The notes beneath the pieces are model-generated. The model searched no databases. It was not told where the DNA came from and saw only the letters and a list, made by a program, of their open reading frames with translations. Shown here in pieces: positions 48,341-58,950 of a stretch of 64,000 nucleotides of DNA (within the stretch, counting starts at the first letter, position 1; each line of letters begins with the position of its first letter). The DNA is from DASZIT01 sp052143315. GTDB lineage: Bacteria; Actinomycetota; Acidimicrobiia; Acidimicrobiales; RAAP-2. Made by a program: the position numbers and the translations under genes. The stretch covers positions 1 to 64,000 of the forward strand of contig JBKQTE010000054.1 of assembly GCA_052143315.1 (NCBI GenBank), read 5' to 3'.

Positions 48341-49012
48341 TCACCGGGACCCCTCCCAGTAGGCCGCCTGCCACGGCGAGGCTCCCGGGTCGACCACCCT
48401 GCCGATCACCAGCACCCCCACCACCTCCAGGCCGGCCGACCGCAGGGCGGCCGCCGCGCTCTGGGCCCGGGCCCCGGTGACGAAGGTGTCGTCGACCACC
48501 AGGGCACGTCGCTCCCGGCCGCCGGGGTCGGGTCGCCAGCCGGGGTGGAGGGCGAAGCCCCGACGTGACGCCTTCAGGTGGCCGGTCGGCTCCGGGCCCC
48601 GGACCAGCAGGGGGCGGTGGAGGCGGCCCAGTCCCGGGACCGACCCGATCACCGCGTCGACTGGCGGCCGTCCCTGCCGGCCGGACGAGGGGACCCCCAC
48701 CACCAGGTCCCAGCCGGCTCCGGCCCTGGCCCGGAGCCGGTCGCCGCCGGCGTCGAGGAGCCACCGGTGCACCAGGGCGGCCAGGCTGGCGGTGGCCGAC
48801 GCCCGCTCCTCGGCCAGCGGGGCGTCCTTGTAGCCGCGCAGCAGCCGGTGGGTCGGGTCCCCGAGCCGGTAGGGCGTGACCGCCGTCACCGGCACCGGCG
48901 GCAGGTGGAGCTGGCGGACCACGGCGGTGCAGCAGAAGCAGTGGGCGAAGCCCGGCTGGGTGGGGCCGTCGCACGCCCGGCATCGTGGGGCGGGCACGGG
49001 AGAGTTCGTCAT
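48341..49012 (-). CDS. ComF-like phosphoribosyltransferase with zinc ribbon
   Basis: The 223-aa protein begins with a CRAC...CFCC four-Cys ribbon (residues about 11-28) and has the PRPP-binding motif RRALVVDDTFVTGARAQSAA near residues 168-187. These define the ComFC-like family. In naturally transformable bacteria ComF aids DNA uptake; in others its role is unclear. No other com genes are present in the window. Confidence 0.82.
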   Translation of the reverse strand: MTNSPVPAPRCRACDGPTQPGFAHCFCCTAVVRQLHLPPVPVTAVTPYRLGDPTHRLLRGYKDAPLAEERASATASLAALVHRWLLDAGGDRLRARAGAGWDLVVGVPSSGRQGRPPVDAVIGSVPGLGRLHRPLLVRGPEPTGHLKASRRGFALHPGWRPDPGGRERRALVVDDTFVTGARAQSAAAALRSAGLEVVGVLVIGRVVDPGASPWQAAYWEGSR

Positions 49013-49096
49013 GGCAGCCGTCCCTGGCTGGCGCCGGTTGGTGCCCGGCTCGGACTCTGGCGGCGGCCGCCGGGGCGGCAGGGCGCGAGGAGGTGC

Positions 49097-49552
49097 TCAG
49101 GGTGCCGGGTCGGTGTCCTCTGAGCGCTGCAGCATGAAAGTGCCGGTGGACCGGCTGACCAGCCGGTCCTGGACGTCGCGCACGGTGGCCTCCCCGTAGG
49201 CGACCTGGCGGGCCATCCGGACCACCTCGCCCCGGAGTCGGTAGGCCTCGCCCAACAGGGCCGGACGCATGGTCTCGATCTTCATCTCCAGGGTGGCCTT
49301 GGTCCGGTCGCGCCCGGCCAGGGCCGAGTTGATGGCGAAGTTCATGGCGGCGTCGAGGAGCAGCCCGTGCACCCCGGCCTGGACGATGCCGTGCGGGTTG
49401 CAGGCCGACTGTCGCGGCGTGAAGGACCCCACCACCCAGCCGAGGTCCTCACCGTCGACCCCGTAGTCGTCGAAGGAGCCACCCACCAGCCCGATCAGCT
49501 CCATCCCGCCGTCGCCCAGCCAGCGATCCATGTCCTTCACCCGGTGGCTCAC
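49097..49552 (-). CDS. PaaI-family hotdog thioesterase
   Basis: The protein (about 151 aa from GTG 49552) has FTPRQSACNPHGIVQAGVHG followed by LLLDAAMNFAINSAL and ATLEMKIETMRPALLGEA. This is the hotdog fold with the HGG-like HGIVQAG. It should hydrolyse acyl-CoA thioesters. The start is uncertain: an ATG at 49531 is possible. It is divergent from the thiolase gene, with a palindromic operator between them, which suits a shared fatty-acid or aromatic acyl-CoA regulon. Confidence 0.82.
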   Translation of the reverse strand: MSHRVKDMDRWLGDGGMELIGLVGGSFDDYGVDGEDLGWVVGSFTPRQSACNPHGIVQAGVHGLLLDAAMNFAINSALAGRDRTKATLEMKIETMRPALLGEAYRLRGEVVRMARQVAYGEATVRDVQDRLVSRSTGTFMLQRSEDTDPAP

Positions 49553-49621
49553 CGGCCCGACGGTAGCCCGCCGGACGCCGACGGTCGACGGTCCGGTCCG
49601 GCGCACGGTCCGGCTAGCATA

Positions 49622-49637
49622 TTGACCGATCGGTCAA
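49622..49637. promoter_or_regulatory. 16-bp perfect palindrome between thioesterase and thiolase
   Basis: TTGACCGATCGGTCAA is a perfect palindrome. ACCG-N-CGGT-type sites are used by TetR-family regulators of acyl-CoA metabolism. It lies 70 bp from one start and 97 bp from the other in a divergent promoter region. The cognate regulator is not adjacent in this window. Confidence 0.6.
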
Positions 49638-49733
49638 GTTTTTCGTCGATGGAGTTGACGAACCGTCGACCGGTCCGTAACAGTGAGCTGGCCGGCAGGC
49701 AGAGGTTCCGCCGGACTGGAGAGGAGCCACATC

Positions 49734-50915
49734 ATGACCAACGCCGTCATCGTCGACGCGGTACGCACCGCCGGGGGCAAGCGAAACGGGAAGCTGCGCA
49801 ACTGGCACGCCGCCGACCTGGCCTCGGAGCCGCTGAAGGCGCTCATCGAGCGCAACGACCTGGACCCGGGCCTGGTGAACGACGTCATCATGGGCTGCGT
49901 CATGCAGGTCGGCGAGCAGTCCCTCAACGTCGGCCGCAACGCCGTCCTGGCCGCCGGGTTCCCCGAGTCGGTGCCGGCCACCACCATCGACCGCCAGTGC
50001 GGCTCGTCGCAGCAGGCCATGCACTTCGGGGCCCAGGGCGTCATCGCCGGCGCCTACGACGTGGTCATCGCCGGCGGCGTCGAGGTCATGACCCGGACGC
50101 CGATGGGCGCCTCGGTGGTCCGCGATCTCGGCTACCCCTTCGGGCCCCGGATGATGCAGCGCTACGCCGAACGCGGCGGGCTGGTCAGCCAGGGCGAGGG
50201 AGCCGAGCTGATCGCCGACGAGTGGGGGATCAGCCGTGAGGACCTGGACGAGTTCTCCGTGCGCTCGCACCAGCGGGCCGCCCGGGCCACCGCCGAGGGC
50301 CGCTTCGAGCGCGAGATCATCCCGGTAGCGGTGAAGGACGACGACCGTGCCGACACCGACGAGCTGATCACCACCGACGAGGGCATCCGCCCCGACTCCT
50401 CGGTCGAGGTGCTGGGCAAGCTCAAGACGGTCTTCCGTCCCGAGAACGGCAAGGTGACCGCCGGCAACAGCTCGCAGATCACCGACGGGGCCTCGGCCGT
50501 GCTGATCATGAGCGAGGAGAAGGCCTCCGACCTGGGGCTGACCCCGCGGGCCCGGTTCCACAGCTTCGCGGTGGTGGGCAGCGACCCGATCCGGATGCTG
50601 ACCGGCCCGATCCCGGCCACCCAGATGGCGCTGGAGCGGGCCAAGCTGACCCTCGACGACATCGACCTGGTCGAGATCAACGAGGCCTTCGCCTCGGTGA
50701 TCCTGGCCTGGCAGAAGGAGACCGGCGCCGACCTCGACAAGGTCAACGTGAACGGCGGGGCCATCGCCCTCGGCCACCCGCTGGGCGCCTCCGGGGCCAA
50801 GCTGGCCAGCACGCTCCTCAACGAGCTGGAGCGCACCGGTGGCCGCTACGGCCTGCTCACCATGTGCGAGGGCGGCGGCATGGCCAACGCCACCATCATC
50901 GAGCGTCTGGGATAG
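49734..50915 (+). CDS. Acetyl-CoA C-acyltransferase (thiolase)
   Basis: The 393-aa thiolase has the acyl-accepting Cys in TTIDRQCGSSQQAMHFGAQG (Cys about 90), EINEAFASV, GGAIALGHPLGASGAK and LLTMCEGGGMANATI with the second catalytic Cys. It cleaves or forms 3-ketoacyl-CoA, probably in beta-oxidation. GGAGAGGAG precedes ATG 49734. Two strong hairpins follow the stop. Confidence 0.95.
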   Translation: MTNAVIVDAVRTAGGKRNGKLRNWHAADLASEPLKALIERNDLDPGLVNDVIMGCVMQVGEQSLNVGRNAVLAAGFPESVPATTIDRQCGSSQQAMHFGAQGVIAGAYDVVIAGGVEVMTRTPMGASVVRDLGYPFGPRMMQRYAERGGLVSQGEGAELIADEWGISREDLDEFSVRSHQRAARATAEGRFEREIIPVAVKDDDRADTDELITTDEGIRPDSSVEVLGKLKTVFRPENGKVTAGNSSQITDGASAVLIMSEEKASDLGLTPRARFHSFAVVGSDPIRMLTGPIPATQMALERAKLTLDDIDLVEINEAFASVILAWQKETGADLDKVNVNGGAIALGHPLGASGAKLASTLLNELERTGGRYGLLTMCEGGGMANATIIERLG

Positions 50916-50986
50916 CCGGTCGGCGGGACCCGATCCCGCCGACCGGTCGTGGCAACCGAAGAGCCGGCCCCACGGGGCCGGCTCTT
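50916..50986 (+). terminator. Two strong hairpins after the thiolase gene
   Basis: Hairpin 1 pairs CCGGTCGGCGGGA (50916-50928) with its complement at 50934-50946. Hairpin 2 pairs AAGAGCCGGCCCC (50959-50971) with 50974-50986, ending CTCTTGG. Perfect 13-bp stems in tandem between convergent genes indicate a bidirectional terminator. Confidence 0.7.
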
Positions 50987-51002
50987 GGCGTCCGAGATCC
51001 AG

Positions 51003-51392
51003 TCAGCTGCCTTCCAGCACGGCCTGCTCGGCGGCGGTGAAGACCTTGGAGCGGACGATGAAGTGCCGGTCCTCACCGGCGGCCAGCGAGAACCCCTCGG
51101 GCTCCCCCACGCCCACGTCCAGGATGAGCTGGGTGTGCTTCCACGCCTCGAACTGCCGGTGGTCCATGTAGAACGGGCAGCCCCCGACATCGCCCAGCCG
51201 GACATCGTGGCTCCCGACCACGAACTCCCCGTCGGCGAAGCACATGGGCAGGCTGCCGTCGCAGCACCCCCCGGACTGGAAGAACATGACCGGGCCACGC
51301 TCCGCCACCAGCTGGGCGATGGCCTCGAGCGCCGCCGGTGTGGCGACCACCCGGGCCAACGGGCCCGACCCGTCGGTGCCCGACCCGTCCAT
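51003..51392 (-). CDS. DUF779 family protein
   Basis: The 129-aa protein has VMFFQSGGCCDGSLPMCFAD, VGGCPFYMDHRQFEAWKHTQ and LDVGVGEPEGFSL, the signature of DUF779. The clustered Cys residues (GGCCDG, CF, GGC) could bind metal or an FeS group. Genes of this family regularly sit beside aldehyde dehydrogenases, as here (31 bp apart, same strand), which suggests an accessory role. The exact function is unknown. Confidence 0.88.
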   Translation of the reverse strand: MDGSGTDGSGPLARVVATPAALEAIAQLVAERGPVMFFQSGGCCDGSLPMCFADGEFVVGSHDVRLGDVGGCPFYMDHRQFEAWKHTQLILDVGVGEPEGFSLAAGEDRHFIVRSKVFTAAEQAVLEGS

Positions 51393-51423
51393 GCCCGGCT
51401 CCCCTCGGCCCGGCCCGGGCTCT

Positions 51424-52989
<1,566 letters not shown>

Positions 52990-53193
52990 TGTCGCCTCCA
53001 GGCTCGGGGTCGAGCCGCTTGCACGTCGTGAGCCGGCACGTCCAGACGGCCGGCCAAGAGCTGCGACGGCGCCGCGCTCTCCTCCCAGGGTACGAACGGG
53101 AGCCACCGCCGCGGTAGGGCCATAGGTCAATTCGTGGGGGCGGGGAAGGCGAGGTGGCACCCGGCCCGCCACCGGTACCGGCGAAGGGACCCG

Positions 53194-53502
53194 CTAGTGG
53201 TAGCGGGTGGCCACCATCAGACCGGCGAAGATCGAGCCGATGGCCGCCACCAGCCACCAGTTGTTGACCCCGCCGGGCAGCAGACCGGCGTAGTTGACGA
53301 TGATGATGACGACCCCCAGGACGAACAGGCCGATGATCAGGATGCCCATCCACTTGGGACTGCTCTTGACGTTCTTCGGGACCGGGGGGGTGTAGCGGTC
53401 GTTGCCGGACCGCTCGCGGGGCTGGTTGGACGTGGTGCGCCCACCGGTGGAGCGGCCCTTCCTGGTCGCCTTCCCCGGTCCGGCATTGGCCTTGGTTGCC
53501 AT
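53194..53502 (-). CDS. crgA: Cell division protein CrgA
   Basis: The 102-aa protein has a basic, flexible N-terminus and two TM helices (KWMGILIIGLFVLGVVIIIV and NNWWLVAAIGSIFAGLMVAT), ending RYH. This matches CrgA, which recruits septal peptidoglycan enzymes in actinobacteria. Its position near trpG/pabA and the PASTA kinase is the classic arrangement. ATG 53502 was chosen because longer frames lack homology. Confidence 0.92.
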   Translation of the reverse strand: MATKANAGPGKATRKGRSTGGRTTSNQPRERSGNDRYTPPVPKNVKSSPKWMGILIIGLFVLGVVIIIVNYAGLLPGGVNNWWLVAAIGSIFAGLMVATRYH

Positions 53503-53583
53503 GGCCGGAAGGATAGCCAGTTCCACGCTGGTGGAGGGCACCGGGAGCCACCCCCGGCCGCCGGCGATACGCTGGTGGCACCC

Positions 53584-54165
53584 ATGGGGACCCGTGTGCT
53601 GGTCATCGACAACTACGACTCGTTCGTCTACAACCTCGCCCAGGAGCTGGGCGAGCTGGGGGCCGAGCCGGCCGTCTACCGCAACGACGAGATCGACGTC
53701 GCCGGCATCCGGGCCGCCGACCCCCAGGCCATCCTGATCTCACCCGGGCCGGGACGCCCGGAGTCCGCCGGCATCTCGCTGGACGTCGTCGCCGAGCTGG
53801 GCGGGGAGTACCCCATCCTCGGGGTGTGCCTGGGCCACCAGGCGATCGGCCAGGCCTTTGGCGGCGAGGTGGTGGCCGCCCCGATCCTCATGCACGGCAA
53901 GACGTCGCCCATCCACCACGACGGCAGGGGGGTCTTCGCCGGGCTGCCCAACCCGTTCGTGGCCACCCGCTACCACTCGCTGGTGGTGGAGCCCTCCACC
54001 GTGCCCGACGAGCTGGAGGTGACCGCCACCGCCCCTGACGGGGCGATCATGGGGCTGCGGCACCGCCGGCTGCCCATCGAAGGCGTGCAGTTCCACCCGG
54101 AGTCGATCCTGACCCCGAGCGGCCCGTCGCTGCTGTCCAACTTCCTCGCCTTCGCCCTGGTCTGA
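53584..54165 (+). CDS. Glutamine amidotransferase component (TrpG/PabA)
   Basis: The 193-aa protein has VLVIDNYDSFVYNLAQELGE, ISPGPGRPESAGIS, GVCLGHQAIGQAFGG (nucleophilic Cys) and VQFHPESILTPSG (His, Glu). It supplies ammonia from glutamine to anthranilate or aminodeoxychorismate synthase. Neither partner lies in the window, so TrpG and PabA cannot be separated. It is divergent from crgA, as in mycobacteria. Confidence 0.93.
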   Translation: MGTRVLVIDNYDSFVYNLAQELGELGAEPAVYRNDEIDVAGIRAADPQAILISPGPGRPESAGISLDVVAELGGEYPILGVCLGHQAIGQAFGGEVVAAPILMHGKTSPIHHDGRGVFAGLPNPFVATRYHSLVVEPSTVPDELEVTATAPDGAIMGLRHRRLPIEGVQFHPESILTPSGPSLLSNFLAFALV

Positions 54166-54191
54166 CCGGGAGCCGGGCCGGCACCACCGGC

Positions 54192-56015
54192 TCAGTGGCC
54201 GTGGTCCGGGGGCTTCGACTGCCCGCCGGACGCGGTCGAGCTGGTAGTGGTGGACGAGGACGGCGAGGTAGTGGTGGTGGTGCTCGACGAGGTGGTCGTG
54301 GTGGTGGGTGCCGGGGCGCCCGACGACACGATGATGGTGACCGGCGTGCCGACAGGCAGCTGGGTGCCGGCGGCCGGACTGGACCCGATGACCACGCCGG
54401 CCTGGTACTGGGTCGAGGACTCCGAGGTGCCCGGGCCGACCGTCAGCCCGGCCGAGCTCAGCGTCTGGCCGGCGACGGCCTGGCTCTGCCCCGCCAGCAC
54501 CGGGACCGTCGCTGTCGACGGTCCCGACGACACGGTGAGGGTCACCGACGCTCCCGTGTTGATGGTCTCACCGGGCGAGGGAGTGGCGCTGATGACCTGC
54601 CCCTGGGCGGCGTTGCTCGTCTGGTACTTGACGGTGTAGGTCAGCCCGGCGTTCGTGAGGATCGACTCGGCGTTGCCCACCGTGGTGTTGACGATGCCGG
54701 CCGGCACCGAAATCGTTTTTACCGGCGGGGCGATGGCCACCGTCAGGGTGATCGTGTCGCCCTTCTTCACCAGGGTGTCCTCGGCCGGACTGGAGACGAG
54801 GACCGTACCCACCTGGTAGTTGGCGTTGGCCTGGTTGGAGGTGACCACCTTGAGCCCGTCGGCCTTCAGCTCGGCGGTGGCCGGCGCCACCTGCATGCCG
54901 ACCACCCGGGGCAGGCTGAACGACGACGACCCGCCCAGGTAGCCCAGCTGGCGGGCCAGGAAGAAGCCGACCACCGCCAGCAGCACCAGCAGCACCACCA
55001 GCGCGATCACGTAGTTCCGGGTCCGATTGGGCTCCTTCCCCTCCTCGGCGGGCTCCTCGTCGGGCTGGGACGCCAAGGCCTGGGTGGCATCGAAGCCGCC
55101 GGTGGCGCCGACGGCCCCGACGGCCATGGTGGTGCCCAGGGCTGCCTGCATCACGGTGGGGTCGTCGGCGGCCAGCACCGAGCGGCCCTCGTTGAAGCGC
55201 AGTAGGTCGGCCCGGAGCTCCTCGGCCGTCTGGTACCGGTGGGCGGGGTCCTTGGCCATGGCCTTGAGGATGATGGCCTCGAAGGTCGGCTGGATGGACG
55301 GATTGATCTCCCGCGGGGTGGGGGGCATGTCCCGGACGTGCTTGGACGCCACCGCCACCGGGGTGTCGCCGAGGAACGGCGGTCGGCCGGTCACCATCTC
55401 GAAGAGCACCACCCCCAGCGAGTAGATGTCGCTGCGGGCGTCCACCCCGATGCCCTCGGCCTGCTCGGGCGAGAAGTAGGTGGCGGTGCCCATCACCGCC
55501 CCGGTCTGGGTCAGGCTCTCCTCGGTGTTGATGGCCCGGGCGATGCCGAAGTCGGTCACCTTCACCTGGCCGTCGTCGGTGATCAGGACGTTGCCCGGCT
55601 TGACGTCGCGGTGGACCACCCCGTGCTTGTGGGCGTAGCCGAGGGCGGCGGCCGTATGGGCGCCGATGTCGGCGGCCCGCTCGGTCGACAGGGGGCCGGC
55701 GGTCTTCAGGATCGACGACAGGGGACGCCCGTCGATGAACTCCATGACGATGAAGTACGTACCGCTGTCCTCGCCCCAGTCGAACACCGGCACGATGTTC
55801 GGGTTGGAGAGGTTGGCCGCCGCCTGCGCCTCCCGGCGGAACCGCTCGACGAACGACCGGTCCACCGACAGCTCGGGGAAGAGGACCTTGAGCGCCACCG
55901 GGCGGTCGAGGAGCCGGTCGTGGGCGCGGTAGACCTCCGCCATGCCCCCTCGGGCGATCAGATGGTTCAGCTCGTAGCGCTCCGAGAAGACGCGGGGTGC
56001 CTGGGTGGGATCCAT
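54192..56015 (-). CDS. pknB: Ser/Thr protein kinase with PASTA domains (PknB-like)
   Basis: The 607-aa kinase has a kinase domain with GGMAEVYRA, VALKVLF, HRDVKPGNVLI and TDFGIARA, a juxtamembrane region, one TM helix (about 340-360), and three PASTA repeats (starting FSLPRVVG, KTISVPAG and ATVPVLAG). It ends in a Thr/Ser-rich tail and PPDHGH. PASTA domains sense muropeptides, and PknB phosphorylates division and wall proteins. ATG 56015 was chosen; a TTG 9 nt earlier is possible. Confidence 0.95.
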   Translation of the reverse strand: MDPTQAPRVFSERYELNHLIARGGMAEVYRAHDRLLDRPVALKVLFPELSVDRSFVERFRREAQAAANLSNPNIVPVFDWGEDSGTYFIVMEFIDGRPLSSILKTAGPLSTERAADIGAHTAAALGYAHKHGVVHRDVKPGNVLITDDGQVKVTDFGIARAINTEESLTQTGAVMGTATYFSPEQAEGIGVDARSDIYSLGVVLFEMVTGRPPFLGDTPVAVASKHVRDMPPTPREINPSIQPTFEAIILKAMAKDPAHRYQTAEELRADLLRFNEGRSVLAADDPTVMQAALGTTMAVGAVGATGGFDATQALASQPDEEPAEEGKEPNRTRNYVIALVVLLVLLAVVGFFLARQLGYLGGSSSFSLPRVVGMQVAPATAELKADGLKVVTSNQANANYQVGTVLVSSPAEDTLVKKGDTITLTVAIAPPVKTISVPAGIVNTTVGNAESILTNAGLTYTVKYQTSNAAQGQVISATPSPGETINTGASVTLTVSSGPSTATVPVLAGQSQAVAGQTLSSAGLTVGPGTSESSTQYQAGVVIGSSPAAGTQLPVGTPVTIIVSSGAPAPTTTTTSSSTTTTTSPSSSTTTSSTASGGQSKPPDHGH

Positions 56016-56115
56016 GTGGGTCAAAGCCTATGCCTGCGTTCCTGGTGGACAGTGGGTTGGTCGGGGGGGAGAGCTGGTGCCGCCATCCGGCAGCCGGTGC
56101 GGGCGAGACGGCCGG

Positions 56116-57645
56116 TCATCCGGAGATCCCGGCGTCGGCCCGGACATCGCCCAGGATCTGTTTGACGATGGGGCCCGAGTAGACGGCACCGGTGGCGGTG
56201 CCCGGCTGGTTGGGGAGCACCACGGCGATGGCCACCTTGGACTGGTCCACCGGGGCGAAGGCGATCAGCCAGTCGGTGGTGAACGGCGGGTTGGGCCCGA
56301 ACGAACCCACCTGGGCGGTGCCGGTCTTGGCCGCCACGTCCCAGCCGGCCGGGAACACCCCAGCTGCCGTACCCGAGCGGGCCACCCCCTGCATGAAGGT
56401 GGTGAGGGTGGTGGCCGTCTGCGGGGAGATCGACTTCTGCCACGGCTTTGGCGTGTAGGTCTCCACCAGGTTGCCCTGGGAGTCGCGTATCTGGGCCATC
56501 ACGTGGGGGGTCATCTCCACCCCGCCGTTGGCCACCGTGCCGGCCACCATGGCCATCTGCAGGGCGGAGGCGGTGACGTTCTCCTGACCGATGGCCGACT
56601 TCATCAGGCCGGGGATGCCGCTCTGGCCGGTGGGGGAGAAGTCCGCCACCGTGCCGAAGTTGGAGGCCGCCACGGTGTCGGCGGGGAGGTCGATCGGGAC
56701 CTTCTGATTGAACCCGTACAGCTGGGCCTGGTTGACCAGGGCGGTGGCTCCCAGCTGCTCGCCGATGGAGGCGAAGTCGGCGTCGCAGGACTCGATCAGC
56801 AGCACTTCCAGGGGTCCCGGGCCGCCTTGCGGGCAGAGCCCGGAGTGGTAGTTGGTCAGGACCTGCGGGGGGTTCCCCGTGTCGGGGAGCGTCACGGACG
56901 ACACCGACGGGTACGTCATGTTGGTCAGCGTCGGGCTGGTCTCCAGCACCGCCGAGGTGGTCACCACCTTGAAGCTCGAGCCGGGGGGGTTCACCTCCGC
57001 GTAGGTGCCGGCCACGAGGGGATCGCCCAGCTGAAGGAGCAGGGCCTTCCACGCCGCCGTCTGGGTGGCGGTGTTCTCCGACACCAGGGGATTCGGGTTG
57101 AACGTCGGGTTGGAGTACATCGCCTCGATGGCACCGGTGGTCGGGTCGAGGACCACGGCCGCCGCACCGATCACCCCGGTCTGGCCGATGGCCGTGGCCA
57201 CCTGCTCCTGCAGCTGAGAGTTCATGGTGAGCGTCACGTTGTCGGTGACGGTGTTGTTCGCCAGCAGGTCCTGCAGCGTGGTGGCGGGCTTGTTGTGGGC
57301 CCTGAGGTAGTTGTTGTACTCGGCCTCCACCCCGTGGAAGTTGCCGTAGATGGTCGAGTCGAAGCCGACGACCTGGGCGAACAGCGTTGCGGTGTTGGCC
57401 GGGTAGACGCGCTGGTACTTGTAGGCACTGCCCGGTGGGGCCAGCACCGACTGGGCGAGGGTGACCCCGTCGGCCGAGATGATCGAGCCCCGGGGTTGGC
57501 TGACGTTCGCTTCGATCACCCGCGGGTTGTTGGGCGAGTTGGCCAGCGAGTTGGCCTTCAGCACCTGGATGTTGTTGAGCTGGAGGAAGAGGGCCACGAA
57601 GCACAGCACCAAGAAGACCCCCAGACGACGGATGCGCTTCTCCAT
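56116..57645 (-). CDS. pbpA: Penicillin-binding protein (class B transpeptidase, PbpA-like)
   Basis: The 509-aa protein has an N-terminal anchor (RIRRLGVFLVLCFVALFLQL), the SxxK active site in NPPGSSFKVV and the KTGTAQ motif. The SxN site normally reads SCN in these proteins but here reads ESCDADFASIG, with Asp in place of Asn. It cross-links peptidoglycan during septation. It is coupled to pstP by a TGATG overlap. No rodA lies between them, unlike in mycobacteria. Confidence 0.92.
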   Translation of the reverse strand: MEKRIRRLGVFLVLCFVALFLQLNNIQVLKANSLANSPNNPRVIEANVSQPRGSIISADGVTLAQSVLAPPGSAYKYQRVYPANTATLFAQVVGFDSTIYGNFHGVEAEYNNYLRAHNKPATTLQDLLANNTVTDNVTLTMNSQLQEQVATAIGQTGVIGAAAVVLDPTTGAIEAMYSNPTFNPNPLVSENTATQTAAWKALLLQLGDPLVAGTYAEVNPPGSSFKVVTTSAVLETSPTLTNMTYPSVSSVTLPDTGNPPQVLTNYHSGLCPQGGPGPLEVLLIESCDADFASIGEQLGATALVNQAQLYGFNQKVPIDLPADTVAASNFGTVADFSPTGQSGIPGLMKSAIGQENVTASALQMAMVAGTVANGGVEMTPHVMAQIRDSQGNLVETYTPKPWQKSISPQTATTLTTFMQGVARSGTAAGVFPAGWDVAAKTGTAQVGSFGPNPPFTTDWLIAFAPVDQSKVAIAVVLPNQPGTATGAVYSGPIVKQILGDVRADAGISG

Positions 57646-58949
57646 CAGCCCGGCGCCTTCGTCGTGGCGGTCGGCGGCCCGGTCGTGGTGGTCGGCGGGG
57701 GCGGCAGGGTCGAGGTGGTGGTGTGGGTGCTCTGATAGTCGGACCGCAGATTGACCACGTAGGTCTGGGCGGCCTGGAGCGAGGACTCCTGGACGCCCGC
57801 CTGCACGTTCGGCGCGTCCGTCTGGGTCAGGTCGGCGATGGTCAGCCCGGTCCGCTCCACCAGCCGGGGGTGGTACCAGAGGAAGCCGCCGATCCGGCCC
57901 TGGTAGATCATCACCTCGTTGCCGTTGCTGCTGAGCCCCACGTAGTACGAGTTGATGTCGTACCAGCGGACGGCGTACAGCGCCCCGGCCACGATGGCCA
58001 CGAACAGCACGGTGAAGAGGAAGGTCCGGAAGGTGATCAGGCGGCGGCCACGGGCCCTCCGTCGCTCGCGGCGCTTGGTCCGGCGCCGCTCCCGGCGGTT
58101 GGGGATCTTGGCCTCGGGGACGGGGACCGGTCCACGTGGTCCGGCCGGGTGCTCGTCGCCGGGGGACGGGACGGCCACGAAGTCCGACGACACCGCGGCG
58201 ACCGCCGGGGTCGAGCCGCTGTCCTCCTCGCCGATGACCACGTCCACCACCACGGCGGTGATGTTGTCGCTGCCCCCGTGGCTGCGGGCCGCCCTTACCA
58301 GGAGGTCGGCGGCCTGTTGCGGGTCGCCGATGGTGGCGAGGATCTCGATGATCTGGTTGTCGCCCAGCTCGTTGGTCAGCCCGTCGCTGCAGAGGAGGAA
58401 CCGGTCCCCCCGGGTGGGTCGGATCCTCCACAGGTCGACGTCGACGTCGGGGGAGACGCCGAGGGCGCGGGTCAGGATGTGCCGGTGCGGATGGACCAGG
58501 GCCTCGGCCGGGGTCAGCTCCCCGGTGGTCACCATCTCCTCGGCCAGGCTGTGGTCGTTGGTGACCTGGGTGAGCTGGCGGTCGTGGAACCGGTAGACAC
58601 GGGAGTCACCCACGTTGACCAGGGCGAGCACGTCCCGACCGGCCTCGTCGACCAGCGCCACCGCCACCAGGGTGGTGCCCATCCCCCGGAGCTCGGCGTT
58701 GTCGATGCTGTGCTGCCAGACGACCTCGTTGGCGGAGGTGACCGCCTCGGCCAGGCCGGCGCCGGTGGGCTGGCGGCCGAAGGCCGCCTGAAGGGAGTCG
58801 ATGGCCAGGCGCGAGGCGACCTCGCCGCCGGCGTGGCCACCCATGCCGTCGGCCACCGCGAACAAGGTGCCCGTCTCGAGGGCCAGGTCCTGGTTGGAGG
58901 ACCGGACCAGTCCGACGTCGGTGGCCGACCCCGATCGGAGGACGGTCAC
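57645..58949 (-). CDS. pstP: PP2C-family protein phosphatase (PstP)
   Basis: The 434-aa phosphatase has FAVADGMGGHAGGEVASRLA, VNVGDSRVYRF, LCSDGLTNELGD and GGSDNITAVVVDVV (metal-binding Asp residues), then a basic stretch and one TM helix (about 310-330) with an extracellular tail rich in Thr and Pro. It dephosphorylates PknB and its substrates. GTG 58949 lies one base after the fhaB stop. Confidence 0.94.
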   Translation of the reverse strand: MTVLRSGSATDVGLVRSSNQDLALETGTLFAVADGMGGHAGGEVASRLAIDSLQAAFGRQPTGAGLAEAVTSANEVVWQHSIDNAELRGMGTTLVAVALVDEAGRDVLALVNVGDSRVYRFHDRQLTQVTNDHSLAEEMVTTGELTPAEALVHPHRHILTRALGVSPDVDVDLWRIRPTRGDRFLLCSDGLTNELGDNQIIEILATIGDPQQAADLLVRAARSHGGSDNITAVVVDVVIGEEDSGSTPAVAAVSSDFVAVPSPGDEHPAGPRGPVPVPEAKIPNRRERRRTKRRERRRARGRRLITFRTFLFTVLFVAIVAGALYAVRWYDINSYYVGLSSNGNEVMIYQGRIGGFLWYHPRLVERTGLTIADLTQTDAPNVQAGVQESSLQAAQTYVVNLRSDYQSTHTTTSTLPPPPTTTTGPPTATTKAPG

Positions 58950-58950
58950 G

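Noticed and set aside
56005..57735. 576-aa plus-strand frame opposite pbpA
   Set aside because: Shadow frame rich in Gly, Val, His and Arg; pbpA motifs are on the other strand.
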